This document shows, piece by piece, positions 50,196 to 60,700 of a stretch of DNA of 64,000 nt. Source of the stretch: Polynucleobacter sp. 78F-HAINBA (lineage in GTDB: Bacteria; Pseudomonadota; Gammaproteobacteria; Burkholderiales; Burkholderiaceae); NCBI RefSeq assembly GCF_018882325.1, contig NZ_JACVOQ010000002.1, forward strand, positions 124,001 to 188,000, written 5' to 3'. Under the pieces are notes generated by a model. The model worked only from the letters and a program-made list of their open reading frames with translations, had not been told where the DNA came from and did not search any database. The position numbers and the translations under genes were made by a program. The first letter of the stretch is position 1, and every line of letters begins with the position of its first letter.

Positions 50196-52628
50196 TCAAT
50201 GCTTTAAGGCTTCACCAGAAGAAATCTTTTCATTGGCTTTGCTAGCTTCAGCAGCCCTTTTAGCGAGCTCTTCTGGTGTTGGATCCGGTAAAGCAACTGG
50301 TTTTCGCTCTAAAGCCAACTCCAGAACTTTATCAATCCAGCGGACCGGAACGATTTCAATCGCATTCTTGACGTTATCCGGAATATCGATCAAATCTTTG
50401 ACGTTTTCCTCTGGAATTAAAGCCAGTTTGATACCACCACGATGCGCTGCCAATAGTTTCTCTTTCAGGCCGCCAATGGGCAATACTTCACCACGCAAAG
50501 TAATCTCACCCGTCATGGCTACATCAGAGCGAATCGGTATACCTGTAAAGACAGAAACCAAGGCCGTTGTAATGGCAATACCAGCCGATGGACCATCCTT
50601 AGGCGTCGCGCCATCTGGGAAGTGAATATGAATATCTTTCTTCTCAAAAGCCTCATCCGCAATTCCCAAGGCTCTCGCTCTAGAACGAACCACAGTCTTA
50701 GCCGCTTCGACAGATTCTTTCATTACGTCGCCAATGGAGCCGGTACGAGTGATGACGCCCTTACCTGGCATCACTGCCGCTTCGATGGTCAATAGATCAC
50801 CGCCAACTTCGGTCCAAGCCAAACCAGTTACCTGGCCAACTTGATTCTCTTTTGCAGCAAGACCAAAGTCATACATCTTCACAGAAAGGAACTTCTCAAG
50901 ATTGTCAGCATTCACAGTGACTGGTGCAGCCTCTTTCTTGAGGAGAAGCAACTTCACTACCTTACGGCAGATCTTGCTGATTTCACGCTCTAAGGAACGA
51001 ACACCAGCTTCACGTGTGTAATAGCGAATCATGCTGCGAACAGCGGATTCTTCAATCTTCAATTCATCTTTTTTGAGACCATTATTTTTAATCTGTTTAG
51101 GGATTAAATAATTGATGGCAATGCTGGTCTTCTCATCTTCCGTGTAACCAGCAAGACGAATGATTTCCAAGCGATCCAATAAAGGACCAGGAATATTCAA
51201 GGAGTTAGATGTTGCAACAAACATCACATCGGAGAGATCAAAGTCAACCTCAACATAGTGATCTTGGAATGTGTGATTTTGCTCTGGGTCCAAAACCTCT
51301 AGCAATGCACTTGCTGGATCGCCGCGGAAATCCATGCCCATCTTGTCTACTTCGTCCAAGAGGAATAAAGGATTGCGTACGCCCACTTTAGTCAAGCTAG
51401 ATAGAATCTTGCCCGGCATAGAGCCAATATAAGTGCGGCGATGACCACGAATTTCAGACTCATCACGCACACCACCCAATGCCATGCGAACAAACTTACG
51501 GTTGGTTGCGCGGGCAATAGATTGACCTAGAGAAGTTTTACCAACACCAGGAGGCCCAACTAAACAAAGGATCGGAGCCTTGACGCGTTCAACACGTTGT
51601 TGAACTGCGAGGTATTCCAGGATGCGTTCTTTCACTTTATCAAGTCCGTAATGATCTTCATCCAATACTTTTTCAGCATTGGCTAGATCATTATTGATCT
51701 TGGTTTTCTTCTTCCATGGAAGCGTCACCAAAGTATCAATGAAATTACGAATCACGGTTGCTTCAGCAGACATTGGTGACATGAGTTTGAGTTTCTTCAA
51801 CTCAGACTCAGCCTTCTTCAATGCCTCTTTAGGCATACGGGCAGCCTTAATGCGCTTCTCAAGCTCCTCGAGATCGGCACCCTCTTCACCCTCGCCTAAT
51901 TCTTTTTGAATAGCTTTAACTTGTTCGTTTAAGTAGTACTCGCGCTGACTCTTCTCCATCTGACGCTTTACACGCCCACGAATACGCTTCTCAACCTGCA
52001 AGATATCGATTTCACTTTCAAGATCAGCCAAGAGACTTTCTAAGCGTTGCACTACATCCGTCATTTCCAGTAAACGCTGTTTCTGTTCGAGCTTAACTGG
52101 GAGATGTGCGCAAATCGTATCCGCCAAACGGCTTGGGTCATCAATGCCACCAAGTGAGGACAGAATCTCTTGAGGAACTTTTTTATTCAGTTTTACGTAC
52201 TGATCAAACTGAGCCATGATGGCACGACGCAAAGCCTCAGTCTCGTGCGCATCCAATGCTGACATTGGGCTTGGGCTAGCTTCACAGCAGAAATAACCCT
52301 GGCTATCTTCAACCTGACTTACTTCAGCGCGCTGTACGCCCTCAACTAATACCTTTACGGTACCGTCGGGCAGCTTGAGCATTTGCAGGATGTTGGCGAT
52401 ACAGCCAACCTCATAGAGATCCTCTACGCCAGGCTCATCCTTGGCGGCAGTCTTTTGAGCTACTAAAAGTACATTTTTGCCAGTTTCCATGGCAGCTTCT
52501 AGCGCTTTGATTGATTTTGGACGGCCCACAAACAAGGGGATGACCATGTGCGGAAACACTACGACGTCTCTTAAAGGGAGAAGTGGCAGTTGAATAGGTT
52601 CAGAGGGTAGTAATAAGTGGCCAGGCAT
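50196..52628 (-). CDS. lon: ATP-dependent protease Lon
   Basis: Cytosolic AAA+ serine protease of 810 residues from ATG 52628. It has the N-terminal substrate domain (LPLRDVVVFPHMVIPLFVGR), Walker A VGPPGVGKTSLGQSIA and the catalytic Ser-Lys domain with KDGPSAGIAI. GGAGG nine bases upstream fixes this start over a frame extending to 52697. Downstream of clpX on the same strand, it has its own sigma-32-like promoter. Confidence 0.97.
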   Translation of the reverse strand: MPGHLLLPSEPIQLPLLPLRDVVVFPHMVIPLFVGRPKSIKALEAAMETGKNVLLVAQKTAAKDEPGVEDLYEVGCIANILQMLKLPDGTVKVLVEGVQRAEVSQVEDSQGYFCCEASPSPMSALDAHETEALRRAIMAQFDQYVKLNKKVPQEILSSLGGIDDPSRLADTICAHLPVKLEQKQRLLEMTDVVQRLESLLADLESEIDILQVEKRIRGRVKRQMEKSQREYYLNEQVKAIQKELGEGEEGADLEELEKRIKAARMPKEALKKAESELKKLKLMSPMSAEATVIRNFIDTLVTLPWKKKTKINNDLANAEKVLDEDHYGLDKVKERILEYLAVQQRVERVKAPILCLVGPPGVGKTSLGQSIARATNRKFVRMALGGVRDESEIRGHRRTYIGSMPGKILSSLTKVGVRNPLFLLDEVDKMGMDFRGDPASALLEVLDPEQNHTFQDHYVEVDFDLSDVMFVATSNSLNIPGPLLDRLEIIRLAGYTEDEKTSIAINYLIPKQIKNNGLKKDELKIEESAVRSMIRYYTREAGVRSLEREISKICRKVVKLLLLKKEAAPVTVNADNLEKFLSVKMYDFGLAAKENQVGQVTGLAWTEVGGDLLTIEAAVMPGKGVITRTGSIGDVMKESVEAAKTVVRSRARALGIADEAFEKKDIHIHFPDGATPKDGPSAGIAITTALVSVFTGIPIRSDVAMTGEITLRGEVLPIGGLKEKLLAAHRGGIKLALIPEENVKDLIDIPDNVKNAIEIVPVRWIDKVLELALERKPVALPDPTPEELAKRAAEASKANEKISSGEALKH

Positions 52629-52720
52629 GGGGCAATTCCTCCAAAATAGTCGTTCCGTAAAAATCTCTAAAAATGCCGTACTACTACATAGGGACATTAT
52701 TTAGGAATAGGATACTACCT

Positions 52721-52748
52721 ATATGGGTGCCACCAAGTGAAAAACAAG
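52721..52748 (-). promoter_or_regulatory. Sigma-32-like heat-shock promoter of lon
   Basis: On the minus strand ACCCATAT (52721-52728) resembles the sigma-32 -10 CCCCATNT. It is preceded 13 bases earlier by CTTGTTT (52742-52748), against consensus CTTGAAA, with a further CCC directly before. It lies about 90 bases before the lon ATG. The match is good for a heat-shock gene. Confidence 0.6.
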
Positions 52749-52806
52749 GGGTAAATATGCAAAAAGTGAGCGAAAACCCTGTGAAAACAGCAAAAAATAG
52801 CAAAAA

Positions 52807-54168
52807 TTAGGCTTTTTTGCTCATTTCTGTGGATTCGTCACCCTGCTTGTAGGCCAAAATAGGCTTTCCGCCCTCAGCGATGGTATTTTCATCGATGACC
52901 ACCTTTTGAACATTCTTCAAAGATGGCAGGTCATACATGACATCCATGAGGGATCCCTCAAGAATAGAACGCAGGCCGCGTGCACCGGTTTTGCGTGCAA
53001 TAGCTTTCTTGGCGATGGCTGACAATGCCGCTGGACGAACTTCAAGCTCAGAGCCTTCCATTGTTAAAAGCGCCTGATACTGCTTTACAAGGGCATTCTT
53101 AGGCTCAGTCAGGATCTGAATTAAGGCAGTTTCATCCAATTGCGCCAAAGTTGCTACAACCGGCAAACGACCAATCAACTCAGGAATGAGGCCAAACTTA
53201 ATTAAATCTTCTGGCTCCACTTCGATTAAGAGGTCGCTAACACCGCGATCATCCTTACCTGGAACCGTGGCATTAAATCCAATGCCAGTCTTCGCAGTAC
53301 GTTGTTGAATGACCTTCTCAAGACCGTCAAATGCACCGCCGCAGATAAATAGGATATTGGTCGTATCAACTTGCAAGAAATCTTGGTTCGGGTGCTTACG
53401 TCCACCTTGAGGAGGCACAGAAGCCATCGTACCTTCAACCAGCTTTAACAAGGCTTGCTGAACGCCCTCGCCTGATACGTCGCGAGTAATGGATGGGTTA
53501 TCTGATTTACGGGAGATCTTATCGATCTCATCGATATACACAATACCGCGCTGTGCTTTTTCTACGTTGTAGTCACAAGCTTGCAATAACTTTTGAATGA
53601 TGTTTTCAACGTCTTCACCAACATAACCCGCTTCGGTTAATGTTGTGGCGTCAGCCATTACAAATGGCACGTCCAACATACGCGCTAAAGTTTGGGCTAA
53701 CAATGTTTTACCCGAGCCGGTTGGACCGATCAGCAAAATATTACTCTTTGCCAATTCAACACCATCAACCATGGCTTTGGCAGGAGTCTTAGATTCCTTT
53801 TTGTCGGCAGCCTCAACAGGCTTACCATCTTTATCAAGCTTCTCTTTTTTAGGTTTTGGCAAATACTGCAAACGCTTGTAGTGGTTGTAAACCGCTACAG
53901 CTAAAGTCTTCTTCGCATGGTCCTGACCAATCACGTACTGATCTAAGTTCTCGCGAATCTGGTGTGGTGTTGGTAAAGCATCATCGTCCTCAGCCTTAGG
54001 AAGCTTAGCGAGCTCTTCTTGAATGACGTCGGTGCATAAGTCGATACACTCATCGCAAATAAAAACAGAAGGTCCGGCAATCAGTTTCTTTACTTCATGC
54101 TGACTCTTGCCGCAGAAAGAGCAATACAGAACTTTATCTGCGCTATTGGTAGTATTTTTATCGCTCAA
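52807..54168 (-). CDS. clpX: ATP-dependent Clp protease ATP-binding subunit ClpX
   Basis: Unfoldase for ClpP. The 453-residue protein has an N-terminal zinc-binding domain (YCSFCGKSQ and [10 protein letters not shown]), Walker [18 protein letters not shown] and VYIDEIDKI. The linker near residues 95-115 is Lys/Asp-rich and longer than in E. coli ClpX (424 residues). The start appears to be TTG at 54168: no ATG is available before the zinc domain, and the N-terminus MSDKNTT fits the family. Confidence 0.96.
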   Translation of the reverse strand: MSDKNTTNSADKVLYCSFCGKSQHEVKKLIAGPSVFICDECIDLCTDVIQEELAKLPKAEDDDALPTPHQIRENLDQYVIGQDHAKKTLAVAVYNHYKRLQYLPKPKKEKLDKDGKPVEAADKKESKTPAKAMVDGVELAKSNILLIGPTGSGKTLLAQTLARMLDVPFVMADATTLTEAGYVGEDVENIIQKLLQACDYNVEKAQRGIVYIDEIDKISRKSDNPSITRDVSGEGVQQALLKLVEGTMASVPPQGGRKHPNQDFLQVDTTNILFICGGAFDGLEKVIQQRTAKTGIGFNATVPGKDDRGVSDLLIEVEPEDLIKFGLIPELIGRLPVVATLAQLDETALIQILTEPKNALVKQYQALLTMEGSELEVRPAALSAIAKKAIARKTGARGLRSILEGSLMDVMYDLPSLKNVQKVVIDENTIAEGGKPILAYKQGDESTEMSKKA

Positions 54169-54194
54169 GGTGGCTATCTAAAAATGAATAGGTA

Positions 54195-54824
54195 TTAAGG
54201 ACGCTTATCAATCACTTTATCGATCAAGCCATACTCTTGAGCCTGATCTGCAGACATGAAGTTATCGCGATCAGTGTCTTTAGCAATCGTTTCAATTGAT
54301 TGACCAGTGCGATCCGCCAAAATCTTGTTCAAGCGTTCACGTAAGTAAAGAATCTCACGAGCTTGGATTTCAATATCAGAAGCTTGGCCACGTGCGCCAC
54401 CTAATGGCTGATGAATCATCACGCGGGAGTTAGGTAATGCATAACGCTTACCCTTCTCACCAGCACACAACAAGAACGCACCCATGCTCGCAGCCATACC
54501 CATACACAAAGTGCTGACGTGTGGCTTGATAAATTGCATTGTGTCGTAGATAGCCAGACCAGCGGAAACAGAGCCGCCAGGAGAGTTGATGTACAGAGAA
54601 ATTTCTTTATCTGGATTTTCACTCTCAAGAAATAGCAACTGGGCAATCACTAAATTTGCAGTTTGATCATTTACTTCGCCAACCAAGAAAACTACACGTT
54701 CTCTGAGTAAGCGAGAGTAAATGTCATAGGCTCTCTCACCTCGACCAGAGGTTTCAATCACCATTGGAACTAAACCCAAAGCTTTAGGTTCTAAATTCTC
54801 AGACTGGAAATGATTCTGGTTCAT
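54195..54824 (-). CDS. clpP: ATP-dependent Clp protease proteolytic subunit ClpP
   Basis: Serine peptidase of 209 residues with the nucleophile in [11 protein letters not shown], the His in [11 protein letters not shown] and a C-terminal ending [10 protein letters not shown]. It lies 26 bases upstream of the clpX start and 26 bases after tig, in the conserved tig-clpP-clpX-lon order. Confidence 0.97.
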   Translation of the reverse strand: MNQNHFQSENLEPKALGLVPMVIETSGRGERAYDIYSRLLRERVVFLVGEVNDQTANLVIAQLLFLESENPDKEISLYINSPGGSVSAGLAIYDTMQFIKPHVSTLCMGMAASMGAFLLCAGEKGKRYALPNSRVMIHQPLGGARGQASDIEIQAREILYLRERLNKILADRTGQSIETIAKDTDRDNFMSADQAQEYGLIDKVIDKRP

Positions 54825-54850
54825 GTGATCAGGCCTTTATTAATTAATAC

Positions 54851-56188
54851 TTAGTTGAGCTTGCTGAGTTCTTCGAAGGTAACTGCTTTATCGATCACTT
54901 TAGCTTGCGAAGTGAAATGCTTAATCACGTTGTCTTCCAGCACCAAGTTCTCGATATCTTTAAGGCGGCTTGGATTGCTGTAGAACCAACGCACTACTTC
55001 TTTAGGATCTTCGTATGTAGCAGCTTGTTCATCAATTTCAGCTTTGATTTGATCTGCAGTTGCAGCCAAGTTTTGCTGCTTAACCAAGTCACTCAAAATC
55101 AAACCGAGGCGAACACGCTTGAGGGCTTGCTCAGCAAACATCTCAGCAGGAATCGGTGCGTCTTTTGCATTAGGAATGCCACGCTGCATTAAGTCTTGAC
55201 GTGCAGACTCAACTAAGCGCTCTTGCTCTTGAGCAACCAAAGATTTTGGTGCATCGAGTTCGCAAAGACTGTTGAGCTTCTCCATTACTTCGCCTTTTAA
55301 CAAGGAAGTAATACGACGTTTTGTTTCGCGATCTAAATTCTCTTTGACTTCTTCACGCATTTTGGCAACGCCACCTTCAGTAACGCCCAAAGACAATGCA
55401 AACGCATCATCAATTGCTGGCAGGTGCGCCCAATTTACTGACTTAACAGTAATAGTGAAGTCAGCAGTCTTGCCGGCTACATCTTTACCGTGGTAATCCG
55501 TTGGGAAGCTTAATGGGAAAGTCTTGCTCTCACCCGCTTTGAGGCCCAATGTAGCAGCTTCAAATTCTGGGAGCATGCGACCTTCACCAAGAACGTACTC
55601 AAAGTTTTCAGCTTTACCGCCAGCAAATTCAACGCCATCGATTTTGCCAACGAAGTCGATTACAACCTGGTCGCCAGCTTGAGCAGCTGTGTTTGCACCG
55701 CCATCACCATGAGCACCAGCTACGCCACGTGGATGGTAATGAACTTGCTGCTTGCGCAATACATCTAATGCGCGATCAATTTCTGCATCGGAAATGTCAG
55801 TTGTGTACTTAGTCACTTCTGCTTTGCTGAAGTCACCAATCTTCACTTCTGGTAACACTTCAAAGTAAGCATCGAACACAATTTTGTCTGCGTCTAATTC
55901 AGATTTTGGGTCAAGGCGTGGTTGGCCAGCCAAAAGGATTTTTTCTTTTTGAGCTAAGTCATAGAACAGCTCAGAAGCTTTATCGAACTGAAGCTCGAAA
56001 TCCACTTGCATGCCGTATTGCTTTTCAACCATGCTCTTAGGCACTTTGCCTGGACGGAAGCCTGGGGCTTTCATGGTCTTACCCAATTTAGCCAAACGGT
56101 CTTCTCTTGCCTTAGCCAAATCGGCACGAGCGAACTCTAAGGTCACTTTGCGGTCTAACTGACCTAAATTTTCTATCTGCACAGCCAT
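54851..56188 (-). CDS. tig: Trigger factor
   Basis: Ribosome-bound chaperone with peptidyl-prolyl isomerase activity. The 445-residue protein has the ribosome-binding GFRPGKVPKSMVEK motif (44-57), a FKBP domain (GDQVVIDFVGKIDG onward) and the C-terminal substrate domain. A short Gly/Ala/His-rich stretch (about 152-167) just before the FKBP core makes it slightly longer than the E. coli protein (432). tRNA-Leu lies upstream on the same strand. Confidence 0.96.
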   Translation of the reverse strand: MAVQIENLGQLDRKVTLEFARADLAKAREDRLAKLGKTMKAPGFRPGKVPKSMVEKQYGMQVDFELQFDKASELFYDLAQKEKILLAGQPRLDPKSELDADKIVFDAYFEVLPEVKIGDFSKAEVTKYTTDISDAEIDRALDVLRKQQVHYHPRGVAGAHGDGGANTAAQAGDQVVIDFVGKIDGVEFAGGKAENFEYVLGEGRMLPEFEAATLGLKAGESKTFPLSFPTDYHGKDVAGKTADFTITVKSVNWAHLPAIDDAFALSLGVTEGGVAKMREEVKENLDRETKRRITSLLKGEVMEKLNSLCELDAPKSLVAQEQERLVESARQDLMQRGIPNAKDAPIPAEMFAEQALKRVRLGLILSDLVKQQNLAATADQIKAEIDEQAATYEDPKEVVRWFYSNPSRLKDIENLVLEDNVIKHFTSQAKVIDKAVTFEELSKLN

Positions 56189-56245
56189 TCTCGTCTCTTA
56201 TTTGAAAATCGGAATATGTGAAGCCCAAGCCAAGTAGTTATCTTG

Positions 56246-56332
56246 TGGTGCGAGGAGGGGGACTCGAACCCCCACACCATTGCTGGCGTCAGGACCTAAA
56301 CCTGGTGCGTCTACCAATTTCGCCATCCTCGC
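56246..56332 (-). tRNA. tRNA-Leu (TAG)
   Basis: An 87-base class II tRNA on the minus strand: acceptor GCGAGGA, D arm GGCGAAATTGGTAGACGC, anticodon TAG in GGTTTAGGTCC, long variable arm, T arm GGGGGTTCGAGTCCCCC, encoded CCA. It may be co-transcribed with tig, about 60 bases downstream. Confidence 0.94.
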
Positions 56333-56413
56333 GCGAATTCCGCAAACACTACCGAGCTAAAGCTTCACTCTAAAGACCGTAATTCTACAATGCTTAGTGG
56401 TTTTGGAGGATAT

Positions 56414-56917
56414 TTAGGCCTTGTAGAGCAGAGCCACCGCATGGACTGCAATGCCCTCACCTCTGCCTAAGTGCCCAAGGGATTCATTGGTTTTGGCCTT
56501 CAGGTTGACATGGCTTGGCGTGACAGCTAAATCTGCCGCGATATTGCGGACCATATCAGGCAAAAAAGTGGCTAATTTGGGCTTTTGGCAAATAATCGTC
56601 GCATCGACATTACCCACCTGAAACCCGGCAGCCTGAACCTTCTGAAGAGCGGCTCTGAGCAAAATTCGGCTATCCATATCCTTAAACTGGGGATCAGTAT
56701 CTGGAAATAGCTGGCCAATGTCATTCAATCCAGCAGCGCCCAACAGGGCATCGGTTAATGCATGTAACAAGGCATCCGCATCCGAATGCCCTAATAGGCC
56801 TTTATCACTGGGGACATGAACACCACCCAAGATTAACTTACGATCCGCAACTAAGGCATGAACGTCATAACCTTGACCAATACGAAACTGGGGAATGTGA
56901 GGAGCGCTTGAAGTCAT
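56414..56917 (-). CDS. ispF: 2-C-methyl-D-erythritol 2,4-cyclodiphosphate synthase
   Basis: Non-mevalonate isoprenoid enzyme. The 167-residue protein has [11 protein letters not shown] (zinc Asp and His), [18 protein letters not shown] and [18 protein letters not shown]. It lies 27 bases after ispD on the same strand; both act in succession around IspE. Confidence 0.96.
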   Translation of the reverse strand: MTSSAPHIPQFRIGQGYDVHALVADRKLILGGVHVPSDKGLLGHSDADALLHALTDALLGAAGLNDIGQLFPDTDPQFKDMDSRILLRAALQKVQAAGFQVGNVDATIICQKPKLATFLPDMVRNIAADLAVTPSHVNLKAKTNESLGHLGRGEGIAVHAVALLYKA

Positions 56918-56944
56918 TGAGTTGTCGTTATAGATTCAGAGGGT

Positions 56945-57694
56945 TTATTTGCGGGAGGCCTGCAAGATGGTTTGCATCAAATCCCAATCCGCTGGGTGGG
57001 TTACTTTGAAGTTGCGAGTGGCACCCTCTATTAATAATGGGCTAGAGCCTGAGAGTTCCATTGCACTTGCCTCATCGGTAATGTCGGCCTCTAGTCGAAT
57101 ACCCTCTTCAATTGCATCATGCAGACGCTTTAAGCCAAACATCTGGGGCGTTTGTGCCTGCCAAAGATGATCTCTAGAAATCGTCTTCATCGACCTATTG
57201 GGATTGCCGGCAATTGCGGAGTTGGCATCAGCCATTTTTAATGTATCGGCTAAAGGAATTGCCAAAAGACCGCCCTCACCAGCTTGAGTGACAGCACGAA
57301 TCAGTTTTTGAATCAGCTCGGTAGAAATGCCAGGTCGGGCAGCATCATGCACAAGCACCCAGTCTGTTTCCGGAATTCCCGCCTTAAGCATGGCTGCCAA
57401 AGTATTTCTGACGGTTTCTTGACGGGTTGGGCCGCCGCTTGGGAGAAATTGAATAGAGGCAGACTTATTGGAGAGTGAGCTCAGAATAGGATTGTCGACA
57501 AAGCCGGAGCTAACACCCACCCAAATAGAGGCAATCTCCGGGGTAGCAGCAAAGGCTTCCAAGGCATAGGCCAGCATGGGTTTGCCCGCTAATTCCTGAA
57601 ACTGCTTTGGCAAGACTCCACCAAGTCTGGATCCTGCTCCAGCCGTGGGTAACAAGGCGTGACATTGGGGAGAAGATTGATTTGCCGGGCGCAT
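56945..57694 (-). CDS. ispD: 2-C-methyl-D-erythritol 4-phosphate cytidylyltransferase
   Basis: Couples MEP with CTP. From ATG 57694 the protein has 249 residues with LLPTAGAGSRLGGVLPKQF near the start, VLVHDAARPGIS and RDHLWQAQTPQMF. An open frame continues to 57742 but would enter mfd; the shorter start matches family length. It is divergent from mfd, with 23 bp between starts. Confidence 0.94.
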   Translation of the reverse strand: MRPANQSSPQCHALLPTAGAGSRLGGVLPKQFQELAGKPMLAYALEAFAATPEIASIWVGVSSGFVDNPILSSLSNKSASIQFLPSGGPTRQETVRNTLAAMLKAGIPETDWVLVHDAARPGISTELIQKLIRAVTQAGEGGLLAIPLADTLKMADANSAIAGNPNRSMKTISRDHLWQAQTPQMFGLKRLHDAIEEGIRLEADITDEASAMELSGSSPLLIEGATRNFKVTHPADWDLMQTILQASRK

Positions 57695-57717
57695 ACCTGA
57701 TTCTATAATGAGCGCAG

Positions 57718-60700
57718 ATGTCTGATGCATTAAAACTAGCACCCCCCATACCCGTACCCCGGGCTGGGCAGCGCTTTACCTTTTCAGGGCTCGTTGGCTC
57801 ATCAGATGCTGCATTAATAGCCCAATCTGCCCTGCGGTACCGATCTGAATTCTCAGTCATGGTTATTTTCTGCGCTCAGGCGCAGGAAGCCCAGCGTCTG
57901 TTAGAAGAAATCCCAGCCTTTGCCCCACAGCTCAAGACGCGTTTATTGCCTGACTGGGAAATTCTGCCGTATGACCATTTCTCACCTCACCAGGATTTGG
58001 TCTCAGAACGCTTAGCAACGCTCTATGAATTACTCAACGGCAGTTGCGACATTGTCTTGGTGCCCATTACCACCGCTTTACAAAGACTCGGACCACCAAA
58101 CTTTTTATCTGGCCATACTTTCTTTTTTAGACAAGGTGACAAGCTTAATGAGGCGGCACTAAAACTTCAGTTGCAGCAAGCTGGATACGATCCTGTAAGC
58201 GCAGTAATGCGCCCTGGTGAATATAGTATTCGCGGCGGACTCATTGATTTATTTCCGATGGGCTCTAGTCTGCCTTATCGCCTTGATCTCTTTGGTGATG
58301 AGATTGAGCAAATTCGAGCTTTTGATCCAGATACCCAGCGCAGCCTCTATCCGGTTAAAGAAGTTCGTCTATTACCGGGACATGAATTTCCATTTGATGA
58401 TGCTTCACGTACCGCCTTTCGCGGCAGATGGCGCGAGGTATTTGAAGGCGATCCAACGCGTTGTTCAATTTATAAAGATGTCAACCTAGGAATTCCTAGT
58501 GCTGGTATCGAATCGTATTTACCCCTTTTCTTTGAAGAATCATCGACAGTCTTTGATTACTTCCCCCGCTCAGGCGATCCCGTCTGGCTAGTAAGCATCG
58601 GTGATGTTGAAGAATCTATTAAGGGCTTCTGGAAGGACACGCTTTCTAGATATGAATTCTTAAAGCATGATCTTGATCGCCCCATTCTTCCACCAGCAGA
58701 GTTATTCCTGGATGTGGATCAATTCTTCACAGCAGCCAAACCCAATGCGCGTCTGGCATTGGATAAAGAGGCGGATAAAGAATCAAAAGCTGCTCCGCAA
58801 TTTTTAGCTGTTCCTGATTTAGCGGTTCATCGTCGTGATGCTGATCCAATGAATCGCTTGCGCGCTTTGGTTTCTCAAGAAAAAGTGCGCGTACTTATTT
58901 GTAGTGATAGTAATGGCCGTAAAGAATCCATTCGCCAACTCTTTGAGGAGAGTAATTCAGTTGCTGGACAAAATGGCAAACCGCTCTACCCACTAAAGCC
59001 AGAAGGCTTTGAAGGTATTGCTGACTTTATTAAGAGTGATGCTCTATTTGGCTTGGTCACAGCGCAACTCTTTAACGGCTTTACATGGCCAGCTGAAAAC
59101 CTCGTCGTGGTTACCGAGGCTGAGCTATTCACCACCACAGCACGTCAACGACGTAAAGGCAAGGAGAGTGAGAGCGCCGATCCGGATATGCTCTTTAAGG
59201 ACTTATCTGAGCTCAAGATTGGTGACCCCGTTGTTCACACAGATCATGGCATTGGTCGCTATCAAGGTTTAGTGCTACTCAATTTAGCACCACCCAAAGA
59301 AGAGCCCATTTTTGAAGAGTTCCTGCACTTGGTTTACGCCAAAGATGCAACCCTGTATGTACCAGTGCAACAACTACAGATGGTGACCCGATATGCAGGC
59401 TCTGATCCTGACTCAGCACCATTGCACCAGTTGGGTTCTGGTCAGTGGGATAAGGCAAGACGTAAAGCTGCACAGCAAATTCGAGATACCGCTGCTGAGC
59501 TATTAAGCCTGTATGCAGCAAGAGCGATTCGCAAAGGTCATGCCTTTGAGTTCTCAGCTCATGACTACGCAGCCTTTGCTGAAAGCTTTGGCTTTGAAGA
59601 AACACCAGATCAAGCAAATGCGATTGCTGCAGTGATCGGTGATATGACTAGCGGTACACCGATGGATCGACTGGTGTGTGGCGATGTAGGATTCGGCAAG
59701 ACCGAGGTTGCCCTGCGCGCCAGCTTTGTTGCGGTGATGGGTGGTAAACAAGTGGCCATCTTGGCGCCAACCACCCTGCTCGCAGAACAACATGTCGCAA
59801 CCTGGAAGGATAGATTTGCCGATTGGCCTGTGCGCATTGTTGAGCTCTCGCGATTTAAAACCACCAAAGAAATTAATGCCGCATTAGAGGCGATCGCTAA
59901 AGGCGAGGCTGACATCATCATTGGCACACATAAGCTTCTTTCAAAAGAAACTCAATTTGCCAACTTGGGATTGGTGATCGTAGACGAGGAACATCGCTTT
60001 GGAGTGCGTCAAAAGGATGCGCTCAAGGCATTGCGCGCTGAAGTCGATATCCTGACCCTGACAGCAACACCTATCCCAAGGACACTGGGCATGGCCATGG
60101 AAGGCTTGCGTGAGTTCTCGATCATTGCGACGGCACCCCAGAAACGTTTGGCCATCAAAACTTTTGTGCGGCGAGAAGGTGACGGCGTTATTCGTGAAGC
60201 AGTGCTTCGGGAGATTAAGCGTGGTGGCCAGGTCTACTTCCTCCACAATGAAGTGGAAACAATTCAAAACCGTAAGCATGCATTGCAAGAGCTTATTCCA
60301 GAGGCTCGTATTAGCGTTGCCCACGGTCAAATGCATGAGCGTGAACTGGAATCGGTCATGCGTGAGTTTGTGACTCAGCGCACCAACATCTTGTTATGCA
60401 CCACCATTATTGAAACGGGTATTGACGTTCCGACTGCTAATACCATCATCATGCATCGCGCAGATAAATTTGGATTAGCCCAGCTACATCAATTACGTGG
60501 TCGCGTTGGACGCTCCCATCACCAGGCCTATGCCTATTTGCTAGTTCCGGACCCTGAGGCACTCAGTAAGCAGGCGCAACTACGTTTAAATGCTATTCAA
60601 GCCATGGAAGAACTAGGGTCCGGTTTCTATTTGGCGATGCATGATTTAGAAATCCGCGGCGCAGGTGAAGTCCTAGGAGATAAACAGTCTGGTGAAATTC

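Noticed and set aside
50233-50625. 130-codon plus-strand frame inside lon
   Set aside because: Antisense shadow of the Lon protease domain; no supporting signals.
59941-60336. 131-codon minus-strand frame inside mfd
   Set aside because: Antisense shadow of the helicase domain.
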